From positions 1-8,299 of the forward strand of contig JAZQMD010000165.1 in NCBI GenBank assembly GCA_045543215.1: a stretch of DNA of 8,299 nucleotides, given 5' to 3'. The notes beneath the pieces were generated by a model that saw only the letters and a list, made by a program, of their open reading frames with translations, had not been told where the DNA came from and did no database searches. Made by a program: the position numbers and the translations under genes. Shown here piece after piece: positions 1 through 6,671 of the stretch. This DNA is from DXYV01 sp045543215. Lineage in GTDB: Bacteria; Bacillota; Clostridia; Oscillospirales; Oscillospiraceae. Numbering within the stretch: position 1 is the stretch's first letter; each line of letters opens with the position of its first letter.

Positions 1-566
1 CAAACATTACCCTAAAGGCTGAAACTAGGGTGAGTAGTGAGACGATACGCTATTATATCGATGTGGCAGCCCAAGATATTAATCAGGATGGCATTTTGGA
101 ACTGCCAAAGCCGGTACAGGCGCGGGAGTACCCCCCCACACAGAATGCTACCGACTTCTGGCTTATCCGTTGGCGGCAGTTCGACTTGGAGGGTAGGAGT
201 TATACTGTCCAAGTCAATTATCATAATTTGATAGATGGCTGGTGCTTGAACATTCCAGAAAACTGGGTTGGACAGATTACTTTGGGCCGGGAGGATAGCC
301 AGAGTACCTGGGGAGAGCGGGCGGTTACCTTTTTCCTATGGGACGGTAGCGAGGAAAGAAAGCCTCAGGAGTTTTTGCGTATTTACCGGCTCACCGGCAG
401 CAACCGGGTGTCCCGTGCTGGGCTAGGGGGACGGTTTATTCTCCATAAGGAGGATGATGTGATTTACGCTGCCGAGTTTATGGAAGTAGGATGGAACAGC
501 GGCTTGAACCAGGATAACCTATCCGATTATTTTTCCGTTATCCGTAAGGAATGGTCCAACCAGTAA
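1..566 (+). CDS. C-terminal part of a VCBS/FG-GAP-like repeat protein (5' end outside window)
   Basis: The frame is open from base 3 with no stop, so 187 residues are visible before the TAA at 564-566. A GTG at 30 could be a start, but it has only a weak purine stretch upstream and the frame continues through it, so I treat the gene as truncated by the window edge. Near the visible N-terminus lies DINQDGILELP, an acidic D-x-N-x-D-G-x-x-E loop like the calcium-binding loops of VCBS/FG-GAP or dockerin-type repeats. The rest is rich in Trp, Tyr and Phe and predicted beta structure (WRQFDLEG, YHNLIDGWCLNIPENW, FFLWDGSEE), with no transmembrane segment. Such proteins are usually exported or lipid-anchored, but the signal region is not visible here. 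Its stop overlaps the ribosome site of the response regulator gene, so it is very probably co-transcribed with the two-component pair and may be an accessory sensor or an output of it. Family assignment is by resemblance only; exact function unknown. Confidence 0.7.
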   Translation, partial: NITLKAETRVSSETIRYYIDVAAQDINQDGILELPKPVQAREYPPTQNATDFWLIRWRQFDLEGRSYTVQVNYHNLIDGWCLNIPENWVGQITLGREDSQSTWGERAVTFFLWDGSEERKPQEFLRIYRLTGSNRVSRAGLGGRFILHKEDDVIYAAEFMEVGWNSGLNQDNLSDYFSVIRKEWSNQ

Positions 567-578
567 AGGAGGACAGCC

Positions 579-1268
579 ATGAGAAAGATATTGGTGCTGG
601 AGGATGAGGCAAACATCCGCAGCTTTGTGGTCATAAACCTGAGACGGGCGGGGTACGAGACGTTGGAAGCTGAAAATGGGGAGCAAGCCCTGGAGCAAAT
701 CCGCCGTAATCCGGACATCAAGGTGGCCTTGCTGGACATCATGTTGCCAGGGGAGATGGATGGTTTTGAGGTGTGCCGCCGGATTCGGGCCAATAATGCC
801 AAAATGGGCATTATCATGCTTACTGCCCGTACCCAGGAGATGGATAAAGTCACTGGATTGATGACGGGAGCGGACGATTATGTGACAAAGCCTTTTTCCC
901 CGGCGGAGCTTACTGCCCGGGTAGATGCTTTATACCGCCGGACGGGGGGAGAGAGCGTCAGGGAAAGCAATGAGATTGAACAGCCCCCTTTCCGACTAAA
1001 CACCCACAAACGCACTTTGGAAAAAAATGGGGAGCGGGTGCGGCTGACACCGGTGGAGTATGCGATTATAAAACTGTTTATGAGCAATCCTGGCAAGTCT
1101 ATCTCCCGGGAAGAAATTTTATCTACCGTTTGGGACAAGGATTATCAAGGAGAGGTTAAGATCGTGGATGTGAACATCCGTCGCCTGCGCATCAAAATTG
1201 AGGACGATCCTCAGAATCCAACCTATATTACCACTGTCTGGGGATATGGCTACAAATGGGGGGTATAG
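579..1268 (+). CDS. OmpR/PhoB-family response regulator
   Basis: This 229-residue protein has the full two-domain layout of OmpR/PhoB regulators. The receiver domain covers about residues 2-118: acidic pocket D9/E10 in LVLEDEA, phospho-acceptor D53 in LLDIMLPG, switch Thr T82 in MLTAR, and K104-P105 in YVTKPFSP. The winged-helix DNA-binding domain covers about residues 135-228, with RLTPVEYAIIKLF, the recognition-helix region VDVNIRRLRIKIE, and the C-terminal hairpin WGYGYKWG. Length is normal for the family. The ATG start is preceded by AAAGGAGG at 565-572 with a 6-base spacer, and that site overlaps the stop of the upstream gene, suggesting coupled translation. The kinase gene follows after 69 bases and is the expected phosphodonor. 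Targets cannot be read from the sequence, and a more specific name such as PhoP or WalR would be unsafe. Confidence 0.96.
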   Translation: MRKILVLEDEANIRSFVVINLRRAGYETLEAENGEQALEQIRRNPDIKVALLDIMLPGEMDGFEVCRRIRANNAKMGIIMLTARTQEMDKVTGLMTGADDYVTKPFSPAELTARVDALYRRTGGESVRESNEIEQPPFRLNTHKRTLEKNGERVRLTPVEYAIIKLFMSNPGKSISREEILSTVWDKDYQGEVKIVDVNIRRLRIKIEDDPQNPTYITTVWGYGYKWGV

Positions 1269-1287
1269 CCTTAAAAATGAATAAGAT

Positions 1288-1305
1288 TTTGTAGACCCTT
1301 ACAAA
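1288..1305. repeat. Dyad TTTGTA-N6-TACAAA between regulator and kinase genes
   Basis: Six-base perfect arms flank the 6-base loop GACCCT; one G-T and one A-T pair could extend the stem to eight. No T-run follows, so it is not an intrinsic terminator. Its right half is part of TTACAAAGT (1299-1307), which recurs nearly unchanged as TTACAGAAGT (1323-1332) just before the kinase start. It could be an operator or a small mRNA hairpin, or chance; AT-rich arms this short arise often. Confidence 0.3.
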
Positions 1306-1337
1306 GTGGATGATGGGATCGTTTACAGAAGTCATGG

Positions 1338-2810
1338 ATGATGAATAAAGATCCTAAACATCAGGGAGTTGAGAGGATCTTAGGAGGTGAAGCTGCCCTG
1401 AAGCGCAGCAGGAAAAGGACAAGCATACGCCGTCGATGGATGTTCAACTCCATCGGTGTGGTGTTGGTCGTGCTGGTGGTGGCTGTCTCCGCCTTCAGTC
1501 TGGCTATGGCAAATTATTATTATTCTACCATGAGTTCCAGTATGGAGAGTTCGGCAGAGTATTTGGCCAATTGGTTCTCTGGCTACGAGTCAGCATCCAT
1601 CTACCTATCCAATGCCCGGGCAACCGCTGCCGACTTTATGCAAAAAGACCGGATTGAGCAGCAGTTTCTCAGTGGAGCTGGCAAGGTGCAGGTATCCACC
1701 TCTGATCTGACTGTGGGAACCGCCCCGGCCACCGATGATATTGCCCGGGCCATCGAGCAAAAGACGGCCCAGACTTGGCGGGGACGGGACTCCAGTACTG
1801 GAGAATCGGTCCTGTCAGTGTGCGTACCGGTGGTGTATAATGGAGATTTGATTGGTGTGATCCGGCAGGTAACTTCTCTAAAGGTGGTAGACCGCCAACT
1901 GGCCCTTACCACCGGGGTGTCCGCCCTGCTGGCAGCTTTTGTGGTGGTTATTGTGTATAGTTCAAACCTATACTTCATACGTTCCATTGTGGACCCGGTG
2001 GCTGACGTGACCGATACTGCAAAGCGCATTGCAGCAGGAAGCTATGGGGTGCAGATGGAAAAGAAATTTGACGATGAGATTGGTGACCTCACCGATGCCA
2101 TTAACGACATGTCTATGAGGATTGACCGGGCAGAAAAGACTCAGTCGGAGTTTATTTCTTCGGTTTCCCATGAACTGCGTACCCCACTGACGGCCATCAA
2201 CGGCTGGGCGGAAACCTTATACAACGGGGAGGCCCGTTCCACCGATGACGTGAAAAAGGGGATGGGGATCATCGTCTCCGAGGCACGCCGTCTGACCAAT
2301 ATGGTGGAAGAGTTGCTGGAATTCTCCCGCATTGAGGACGGGCGCTTTACCTTATCCATTGAACCCACTGATATCAAGGCTGAACTGGAGGACGCGGTAT
2401 ACACCTACCAGGAATTTTTCCGTCGCAAGGGGTTGGAACTTACGTATGATGATAGCGGGGAGGAGTTCCCCCTTATCGATGGAGACCCGCAACGTCTGCG
2501 TCAGGTGTTTTGCAATCTGTTGGACAATGCGGATAAACATGGTGGCGCAGGCAAGCGAATCGATGCCTCCATTGTCCGGGAGGTGGATCAGATAATCATC
2601 CGCATCAGGGACTATGGCCCAGGTATCCCGGAGGAGGAGCTCCCCCATGTAAAGTATAAATTCTATAAGGGCTCGTCCAAAGCCAGGGGGTCCGGTATTG
2701 GCTTGGCTGTATGCGATGAGATCGTCACTCGGCATAACGGTGCGCTTAAGATTGGAAATGCCCAGGGGGGAGGTTGTGTGGTAACGATCCTCTTGCCCAC
2801 TAAAGAGTAG
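1338..2810 (+). CDS. Membrane sensor histidine kinase (HAMP, HisKA, HATPase_c)
   Basis: This 490-residue protein is the probable partner kinase of the upstream regulator. A basic cytoplasmic N-terminus (KRSRKRTSIRRR) leads into membrane helix 1 at about 37-59. An outer domain spans about 60-190, ending in PVVYNGDLIGVIRQVTSL, which looks like a single Cache/PAS-like ligand-binding fold. Membrane helix 2 is about 191-214. HAMP follows at 211-263, then HisKA with phospho-acceptor H278 in SSVSHELRTPLTAI. The ATPase domain has the N box (NLLDNADKH, 393-401), G1 (DYGPGIP, 425-431) and G2 (GSGIGL, 451-456). No key residue is missing, and there is no cytoplasmic PAS domain between HAMP and HisKA, unlike many PhoR/WalK proteins. 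An in-frame TGA at 1311-1313 limits upstream extension. The ATG at 1338 (or 1341) has almost no Shine-Dalgarno sequence, whereas an AGGAGG lies inside the gene at 1382-1387, so the start is less certain than the function. The ligand is unknown. Confidence 0.95.
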   Translation: MMNKDPKHQGVERILGGEAALKRSRKRTSIRRRWMFNSIGVVLVVLVVAVSAFSLAMANYYYSTMSSSMESSAEYLANWFSGYESASIYLSNARATAADFMQKDRIEQQFLSGAGKVQVSTSDLTVGTAPATDDIARAIEQKTAQTWRGRDSSTGESVLSVCVPVVYNGDLIGVIRQVTSLKVVDRQLALTTGVSALLAAFVVVIVYSSNLYFIRSIVDPVADVTDTAKRIAAGSYGVQMEKKFDDEIGDLTDAINDMSMRIDRAEKTQSEFISSVSHELRTPLTAINGWAETLYNGEARSTDDVKKGMGIIVSEARRLTNMVEELLEFSRIEDGRFTLSIEPTDIKAELEDAVYTYQEFFRRKGLELTYDDSGEEFPLIDGDPQRLRQVFCNLLDNADKHGGAGKRIDASIVREVDQIIIRIRDYGPGIPEEELPHVKYKFYKGSSKARGSGIGLAVCDEIVTRHNGALKIGNAQGGGCVVTILLPTKE

Positions 2811-2845
2811 AACGTTAGTTTCAAATACGCTTGTGTTTTTGGTAG

Positions 2846-2854
2846 TGCTATGAT
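2846..2854 (+). promoter_or_regulatory. Extended -10 promoter for the DUF1385-prmC transcript
   Basis: TGCTATGAT is an exact TGn extension followed by a five-of-six match to TATAAT. A T-rich stretch with TTGTGT (2831-2836) lies upstream at too short a spacing to be a standard -35, but extended -10 promoters tolerate weak -35 elements. Transcription would begin near 2861, just before the ribosome site at 2865-2870. The hexamer covers the ATG at 2850, which argues against that ATG being the start codon. Confidence 0.55.
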
Positions 2855-2864
2855 AGAATGTTAT

Positions 2865-2870
2865 AAGGAG
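2865..2870 (+). promoter_or_regulatory. Ribosome binding site AAGGAG that decides the DUF1385 start
   Basis: AAGGAG sits 12 bases before the ATG at 2883. The longer reading from the ATG at 2850 would place this site inside the gene and leaves that ATG without any Shine-Dalgarno sequence. Confidence 0.6.
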
Positions 2871-2882
2871 ATTGGTAAAACA

Positions 2883-3866
2883 ATGCAAAGCGTTTACAAG
2901 CAAAAAGATGATTTCTGTTGTGAGACACCATATAAAACCACCTGTGGTGGACAGGCTCTCATTGAAGGAATCATGATGCAGGGCCCGGAGCGGCGCTGTA
3001 TTGTGGTGCGTAAACCGGATGGTCAGACCGAGATGAAAACCGAGGCTGTCAAAAAGCGGGGGAGAATCTGGAAACTGCCCCTGTTGCGAGGGATTATGGG
3101 GTTTGGAGGCTCCATGGTTTACGGAGTCAAGGCCCTGATGTATTCCGCCGAGATGGCGGGAGAGGGGGACTTTGAAGAGACGCCTTCTAAATTTGACCTG
3201 TGGCTGGAAAAGCACTTTTCCAGCGAGAAAGCTATGAGCATCATTGTCACTCTGTCGGTGATGATGGGCGCAGCTTTTTCTGTGGGCTTATTTATCCTGC
3301 TGCCTACTGCTATTACTGGCCTCATAGGCTTGGGTTGGCCGGGTATGCCATTATGGTTTCGCAGTGTGGTAGAGGGGATATTAAAGGTAGTTCTCTTTCT
3401 TATCTATCTGTTTTTATCTTCCCGGATGAAAGAGATGCGCCGGGTGTTTTCTTACCATGGGGCAGAGCATAAGACGATTTTTTGCTATGAGAATGGACTG
3501 GAGCTGACGGTGGAGAATGTGCGCAGGCAGCCCCGGCATCATCCCCGTTGTGGAACCAGTTTTTTATTCGTAGTCATTATGTTTTCCATATTCCTATCTA
3601 TTGTAATCTTTACTCCACTGAACATTGAGAATACTTTCCTACGCATGGTCTTACACCTGCTTTTGCTTCCCGTGATTGTGTCAGTGACCTATGAATTTAA
3701 CCGCTATGTGGGTCGGTATAGCAACCTCCTGTGCCGGATTCTTCGGGCACCAGGACTATGGATGCAGAATTTTACCACCTTTGAGCCTGATGATTCTATG
3801 ATCGAGGTGGCCATCCAAGCTCTGAATGAAGTCTTACCTGAGCAACAGGGTGCTGATCGTTGGTGA
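2883..3866 (+). CDS. DUF1385 family membrane protein (YqhQ-like)
   Basis: From the ATG at 2883 the product is 327 residues, close to Bacillus YqhQ. An in-frame ATG at 2850 would add 11 residues but overlaps the promoter and lacks a ribosome site. Family hallmarks are present in order: GGQALIEGIMM (22-32), the charged helix region LPLLRGIMGFGGSMVYG (65-81), YHGAEHK (191-197), HPRCGTSF (220-227) and TTFEPDD (298-304). Hydrophobic stretches at about 118-149, 162-180, 226-246 and 252-270 predict an integral membrane protein with four or five passes. The invariant His, Glu, Cys and Arg residues sit next to membrane segments, which would fit metal binding or a catalytic role, but this is inference: the family's function is not established as far as I know. 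It precedes prmC, an arrangement common in Firmicutes, and its stop overlaps the prmC ribosome site. It may be named YqhQ by homology; I leave the symbol blank. Confidence 0.9.
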   Translation: MQSVYKQKDDFCCETPYKTTCGGQALIEGIMMQGPERRCIVVRKPDGQTEMKTEAVKKRGRIWKLPLLRGIMGFGGSMVYGVKALMYSAEMAGEGDFEETPSKFDLWLEKHFSSEKAMSIIVTLSVMMGAAFSVGLFILLPTAITGLIGLGWPGMPLWFRSVVEGILKVVLFLIYLFLSSRMKEMRRVFSYHGAEHKTIFCYENGLELTVENVRRQPRHHPRCGTSFLFVVIMFSIFLSIVIFTPLNIENTFLRMVLHLLLLPVIVSVTYEFNRYVGRYSNLLCRILRAPGLWMQNFTTFEPDDSMIEVAIQALNEVLPEQQGADRW

Positions 3867-3877
3867 GGTGATTCGCT

Positions 3878-4741
3878 GTGGCCAAAACCTATAACGACCT
3901 TTACCTAGATGCCCGGCAGATCTTGCGGGCCAGCGGGGTGGAGGAGGCTCAGCTGGAAGCTAGGGAGTTGCTGGCTTACGCTGCCGGCAAGAACCGGGAG
4001 CAGCTTTATCGGGATATGCCCTTGTACGTGGGTCAGCATGTGGAAAAGCGCATGGAGGAATTTCTGCTTCGCCGCCTGGCTGGGGAGCCGGTGGCCTATA
4101 TTATTGGGGAGTGGGAGTTTTATGGGCTTACTTTGGACATTTCCTCTGATGTGCTGGTGCCCAGGTCCGATACCGAGTCCCTGGTTGAGCTGGCCATTTC
4201 TTTCGTTGCCTCTTTGCCGGAGGGTGCGCGGGTGCTGGATCTGTGCGCAGGAAGCGGATGTATCGGTCTGGCGGTAGCGCAGAACTGCCCTGGAAGTAGG
4301 GTGATACTGGGTGAACTGTACGATGGGGCTCTACGGGTATGCCGGCAGAATGTGCGCCGATGTGGGCTGTCCGCCCGGGTGACTTGTATAAACGTCAACG
4401 CTTTGCACTCTCCTGCTCCAGCCCTATGGGATTTCGACCTTATTGTGAGCAATCCCCCATATGTACGTAGTGGAGAAATAGCAACGCTTGACGTATCCGT
4501 CCGGGATTATGAGCCATCTATGGCCTTGGATGGAGGGAAGGATGGGTTAGATTTTTACCGTGCTATTACATCTAAGTGGAAGAGTGCTCTGCGTTTAGGG
4601 GGAAAAGTGATGTTTGAAGTAGGGTATGATCAGGCCGAGCAGGTAAAAAAGGTTTTGGCAACAAACGGTTATGAGGATATCCGCAGCCATCAGGATACCA
4701 GGGGGATCTGGCGGGTGGTAGAGGGGACTTTAAATAACTGA
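3878..4741 (+). CDS. prmC: Release factor glutamine N5-methyltransferase PrmC
   Basis: PrmC transfers a methyl group from S-adenosylmethionine to the glutamine of the GGQ motif in peptide release factors RF1 and RF2, raising termination efficiency in the cytoplasm. The 287-residue length is normal. An all-helical N-terminal substrate-binding domain (about 1-75) leads to PVAYIIGEWEFYGL (71-84) and VLVPRSDTE (92-100, equivalent to the usual PRPxTE). The SAM-binding loop is DLCAGSGCIG (121-130), and the catalytic NPPY, which contacts the target glutamine, is at 192-195. The DGGKDGLDFY segment (218-227) is also typical. Translation starts at GTG 3878, preceded by GAGGTGA at 3865-3871 that overlaps the TGA of the DUF1385 gene, so the two are probably translationally coupled. 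The usual neighbour prfA is absent; the next gene is recA. N6-DNA methyltransferases share NPPY, but the N-terminal domain and the WEFYGL segment make PrmC the firm choice. Confidence 0.95.
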   Translation: MAKTYNDLYLDARQILRASGVEEAQLEARELLAYAAGKNREQLYRDMPLYVGQHVEKRMEEFLLRRLAGEPVAYIIGEWEFYGLTLDISSDVLVPRSDTESLVELAISFVASLPEGARVLDLCAGSGCIGLAVAQNCPGSRVILGELYDGALRVCRQNVRRCGLSARVTCINVNALHSPAPALWDFDLIVSNPPYVRSGEIATLDVSVRDYEPSMALDGGKDGLDFYRAITSKWKSALRLGGKVMFEVGYDQAEQVKKVLATNGYEDIRSHQDTRGIWRVVEGTLNN

Positions 4742-4895
4742 GAGAAAAGGCGCAGGATTGGGCTGATATCTTTGCCTATCCAAAATTTTCTACGGTCAAT
4801 GAAAAGTCCTGTTTATAGGACATAGTTTCTGTGATACTGGAAGTGCGAAAGAAAGCAGTTCACCCCATGAGGTGGCTTGGAAAGGATGGACGAGT
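4742..4895 (+). promoter_or_regulatory. prmC-recA intergenic region, presumed recA promoter region
   Basis: This 154-base gap is the longest non-coding stretch here. A weak imperfect hairpin (GGATTGGGC at 4754-4762 with GCCTATCC at 4774-4781, one bulge) is followed by AAAATTTTC and might act as a poor terminator for prmC. A perfect 5-base dyad, GTCCT-N6-AGGAC, lies at 4806-4821. TGTGATACT at 4830-4838 resembles an extended -10 but matches TATAAT at only four of six bases and has no good -35. I find no GAAC-N4-GTTC LexA site. The recA ribosome site AAAGGA is at 4881-4886. A promoter must lie here if recA has its own, but I cannot place it firmly. Confidence 0.35.
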
Positions 4896-6005
4896 ATGGC
4901 AACCAAAAAATCGGTCGTAGAGGCCGCCACGCCTGCGGCTGATAAGAAAAAGGCTTTGGATACAGCCATTGCTCAGATTGAGCGGGAGTTTGGGAAGGGT
5001 TCTATCATGCGCATGGGGGAAAATTCCCATATTGTAGTAGAGGCAATTCCTACCGGGTCGCTTGCTCTGGATACGGCCTTGGGAATTGGAGGGGTACCAA
5101 AAGGGAGGATCATTGAAATTTACGGGCCGGAGTCTTCGGGTAAGACTACACTGGCCCTTCATATTGTGGCTGAGGCCCAGAAGCGGGGAGGAGAGGTGGC
5201 TTACATCGATGCTGAACATGCCATGGATCCGGCTTATGCCCAAGCATTGGGAGTGGATATCGACTCCATGCTCATTGCCCAGCCGGACACAGGAGAGCAA
5301 GGTCTGGAGATCTGTGAGGCCCTGGTACGCTCTGGTGCTATCGATGTGGTGGTGGTAGACTCGGTGGCTGCCCTCACGCCCAGGGCCGAGATTGAGGGGG
5401 ATATGGGGGATTCTCATGTGGGTCTGCTGGCCAGACTTATGAGTCAGGCCCTACGTAAGCTGGCAGGCTCTATTGCTAAGACCAACTGCGTGGTCATCTT
5501 CATCAATCAGTTGAGGGAAAAAGTGGGGGTCATGTACGGAAATCCAGAGGTAACTACCGGTGGCCGTGCCTTGAAGTTTTACTCCTCCGTACGCATTGAT
5601 GTGCGCCGCATTGAGGCGATTAAGGCAAGTGGCGAGGTAGTGGGCAGCCGCACCCGTGCTAAAATTGTGAAAAATAAAGTGGCACCCCCTTTCCGGGAAG
5701 CTGAGTTTGAGATTATGTACGGAGAGGGGATATCCAAATGGGGCGAACTGGTGGATCTGGCCGTCAGGCTGGATTTGATCCAAAAGTCAGGCTCTTGGTT
5801 TGCCATGGGGGAGATGCGCCTGGGGCAGGGCAAGGAAGCAGTCAAGCAGTATTTGAAGGATAACCCCGAATTTGCTGATAAGCTGGAGAGCGATATTCGG
5901 GAAAACGCCTATAAACTGCTTAATAACCAGCCTAAGGTTGCGCCAAAGGCGGCTGGTCGGGCGGTGGATGTATCGGCAGATGATTTTGAGGACGAAGAAG
6001 GATGA
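4896..6005 (+). CDS. recA: Recombinase RecA
   Basis: RecA forms ATP-dependent filaments on single-stranded DNA, carries out homologous pairing and strand exchange, and triggers LexA self-cleavage in the SOS response. From ATG 4896 the product is 369 residues. Walker A is GPESSGKTT (77-85), the catalytic Glu region is YIDAEHAMDP (103-112, E107), and Walker B is VVVVDSVAAL (151-160). The DNA-binding loop L2 region begins at NQLREKVGVMYGNP (204-217), followed by TTGGRALKFY (220-229). The C-terminus ends in an acidic tail (SADDFEDEEG), as in other RecA proteins. A GTG at 4872 in the same frame would add eight residues, but the ribosome site AAAGGA at 4881-4886, nine bases before ATG 4896, supports the shorter form, as does the typical MATKK-like N-terminus. 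The gene overlaps recX by four bases. Confidence 0.98.
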   Translation: MATKKSVVEAATPAADKKKALDTAIAQIEREFGKGSIMRMGENSHIVVEAIPTGSLALDTALGIGGVPKGRIIEIYGPESSGKTTLALHIVAEAQKRGGEVAYIDAEHAMDPAYAQALGVDIDSMLIAQPDTGEQGLEICEALVRSGAIDVVVVDSVAALTPRAEIEGDMGDSHVGLLARLMSQALRKLAGSIAKTNCVVIFINQLREKVGVMYGNPEVTTGGRALKFYSSVRIDVRRIEAIKASGEVVGSRTRAKIVKNKVAPPFREAEFEIMYGEGISKWGELVDLAVRLDLIQKSGSWFAMGEMRLGQGKEAVKQYLKDNPEFADKLESDIRENAYKLLNNQPKVAPKAAGRAVDVSADDFEDEEG

Positions 6006-6661
6006 AAATCATGAAGCTGGCCCCCTCCAAGCATGTGGAAGGGCGTTGGCTGGTGTGGCTGGAGGACGGATCCTTTATCCGAATCGGACGCAGTGAGGTG
6101 GCTGATTTCGGCCTATATGAAGGTATGGAGCTGACGGAGGAGAAAACTCAGGCCTTATTAAAGGCTGCGGAGGAGAGTGCCATGAGGCGAAAGGCTCTGG
6201 ATGCGCTGTCCCTTAGGCCATTATCCCGCCGGGAGCTGGTGAATAAGCTTATTGCCAAAACGCGCGGCCGCGTGCAGAAGGACAGGGAAGAGGGGGACGA
6301 GCGCGATGAGGATTTGCGCACCAGGGCGGAGGCAGTAGCTGAACGGCTGGAGGAATTAGGACTGCTGGATGACAGGGAGTATGCCTGCCAGGTAGCACGG
6401 CATTATATTGCCAAAGGTTACGGGCTGCGAAAGGTCAGGGACGAACTGTTTCGCCGGGGGGTACCCAGGGAGCATTGGGAAGAGGCTCTGTCCCAGTTGG
6501 ATGATTCTACGCAGGCCATTGATAGATTTTTACAAAAGAGATTGCAGAATTGGTCAGGGGATTCCAGGCAACTGAAGCGAGCATTCAATGCCTTGGTGCG
6601 GAGGGGATTTTCCTGGGAGGAGATCTCAGAGGGACTGCGGCGCTTCGGGGTAGAGGAATAA
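6002..6661 (+). CDS. recX: RecA regulatory protein RecX
   Basis: RecX binds RecA filaments and modulates, usually limits, their growth and activity. The 219-residue protein begins with a beta-rich N-terminal segment seen in Firmicutes RecX (WLVWLEDGSFIRIG, about 16-29, then LYEGMELTEEKT). Three helical repeats follow. The first starts at RRKALDALSLRPLSRREL (62-79) and closes with RLEELGLLDDREYA (115-128). The second is at about 129-166, including KGYGLRKVRDELFRRGV. The third is at about 173-216, including FNALVRRGFSWEEI. The first repeat holds an extra, highly charged stretch of roughly twenty residues (about 87-106). The start ATG overlaps the recA stop as ATGA, a classic coupled arrangement that keeps RecX tied to RecA production. 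Together with position right after recA, identification is firm; a second ATG at 6011 is a possible but less favoured start. Confidence 0.93.
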   Translation: MKIMKLAPSKHVEGRWLVWLEDGSFIRIGRSEVADFGLYEGMELTEEKTQALLKAAEESAMRRKALDALSLRPLSRRELVNKLIAKTRGRVQKDREEGDERDEDLRTRAEAVAERLEELGLLDDREYACQVARHYIAKGYGLRKVRDELFRRGVPREHWEEALSQLDDSTQAIDRFLQKRLQNWSGDSRQLKRAFNALVRRGFSWEEISEGLRRFGVEE

Positions 6662-6671
6662 GAGGCAGGCA

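Noticed and set aside
2850..2882. Upstream ATG 2850 as the DUF1385 start
   Set aside because: It falls within the -10 hexamer and has no ribosome site, whereas ATG 2883 follows AAGGAG.
2352..3215. 287-codon open frame on the - strand spanning the kinase 3' end and DUF1385 5' end
   Set aside because: It lies opposite two clearly recognisable proteins and runs straight across their intergenic promoter; its translation shows no family features. Long antisense frames are common opposite codon-biased genes.
4851..4861. GAA-N5-TTC as a LexA box before recA
   Set aside because: The arms are only three bases and the spacing is one base short of the GAAC-N4-GTTC pattern, so it does not qualify.
4872..4895. 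GTG 4872 as the recA start
   Set aside because: No good ribosome site precedes it, and the eight added residues do not resemble RecA N-termini; AAAGGA before ATG 4896 is the better signal.
4860..5417. 185-codon open frame on the - strand opposite recA
   Set aside because: It is fully opposite strongly conserved recA sequence and has no recognisable domain or ribosome site.
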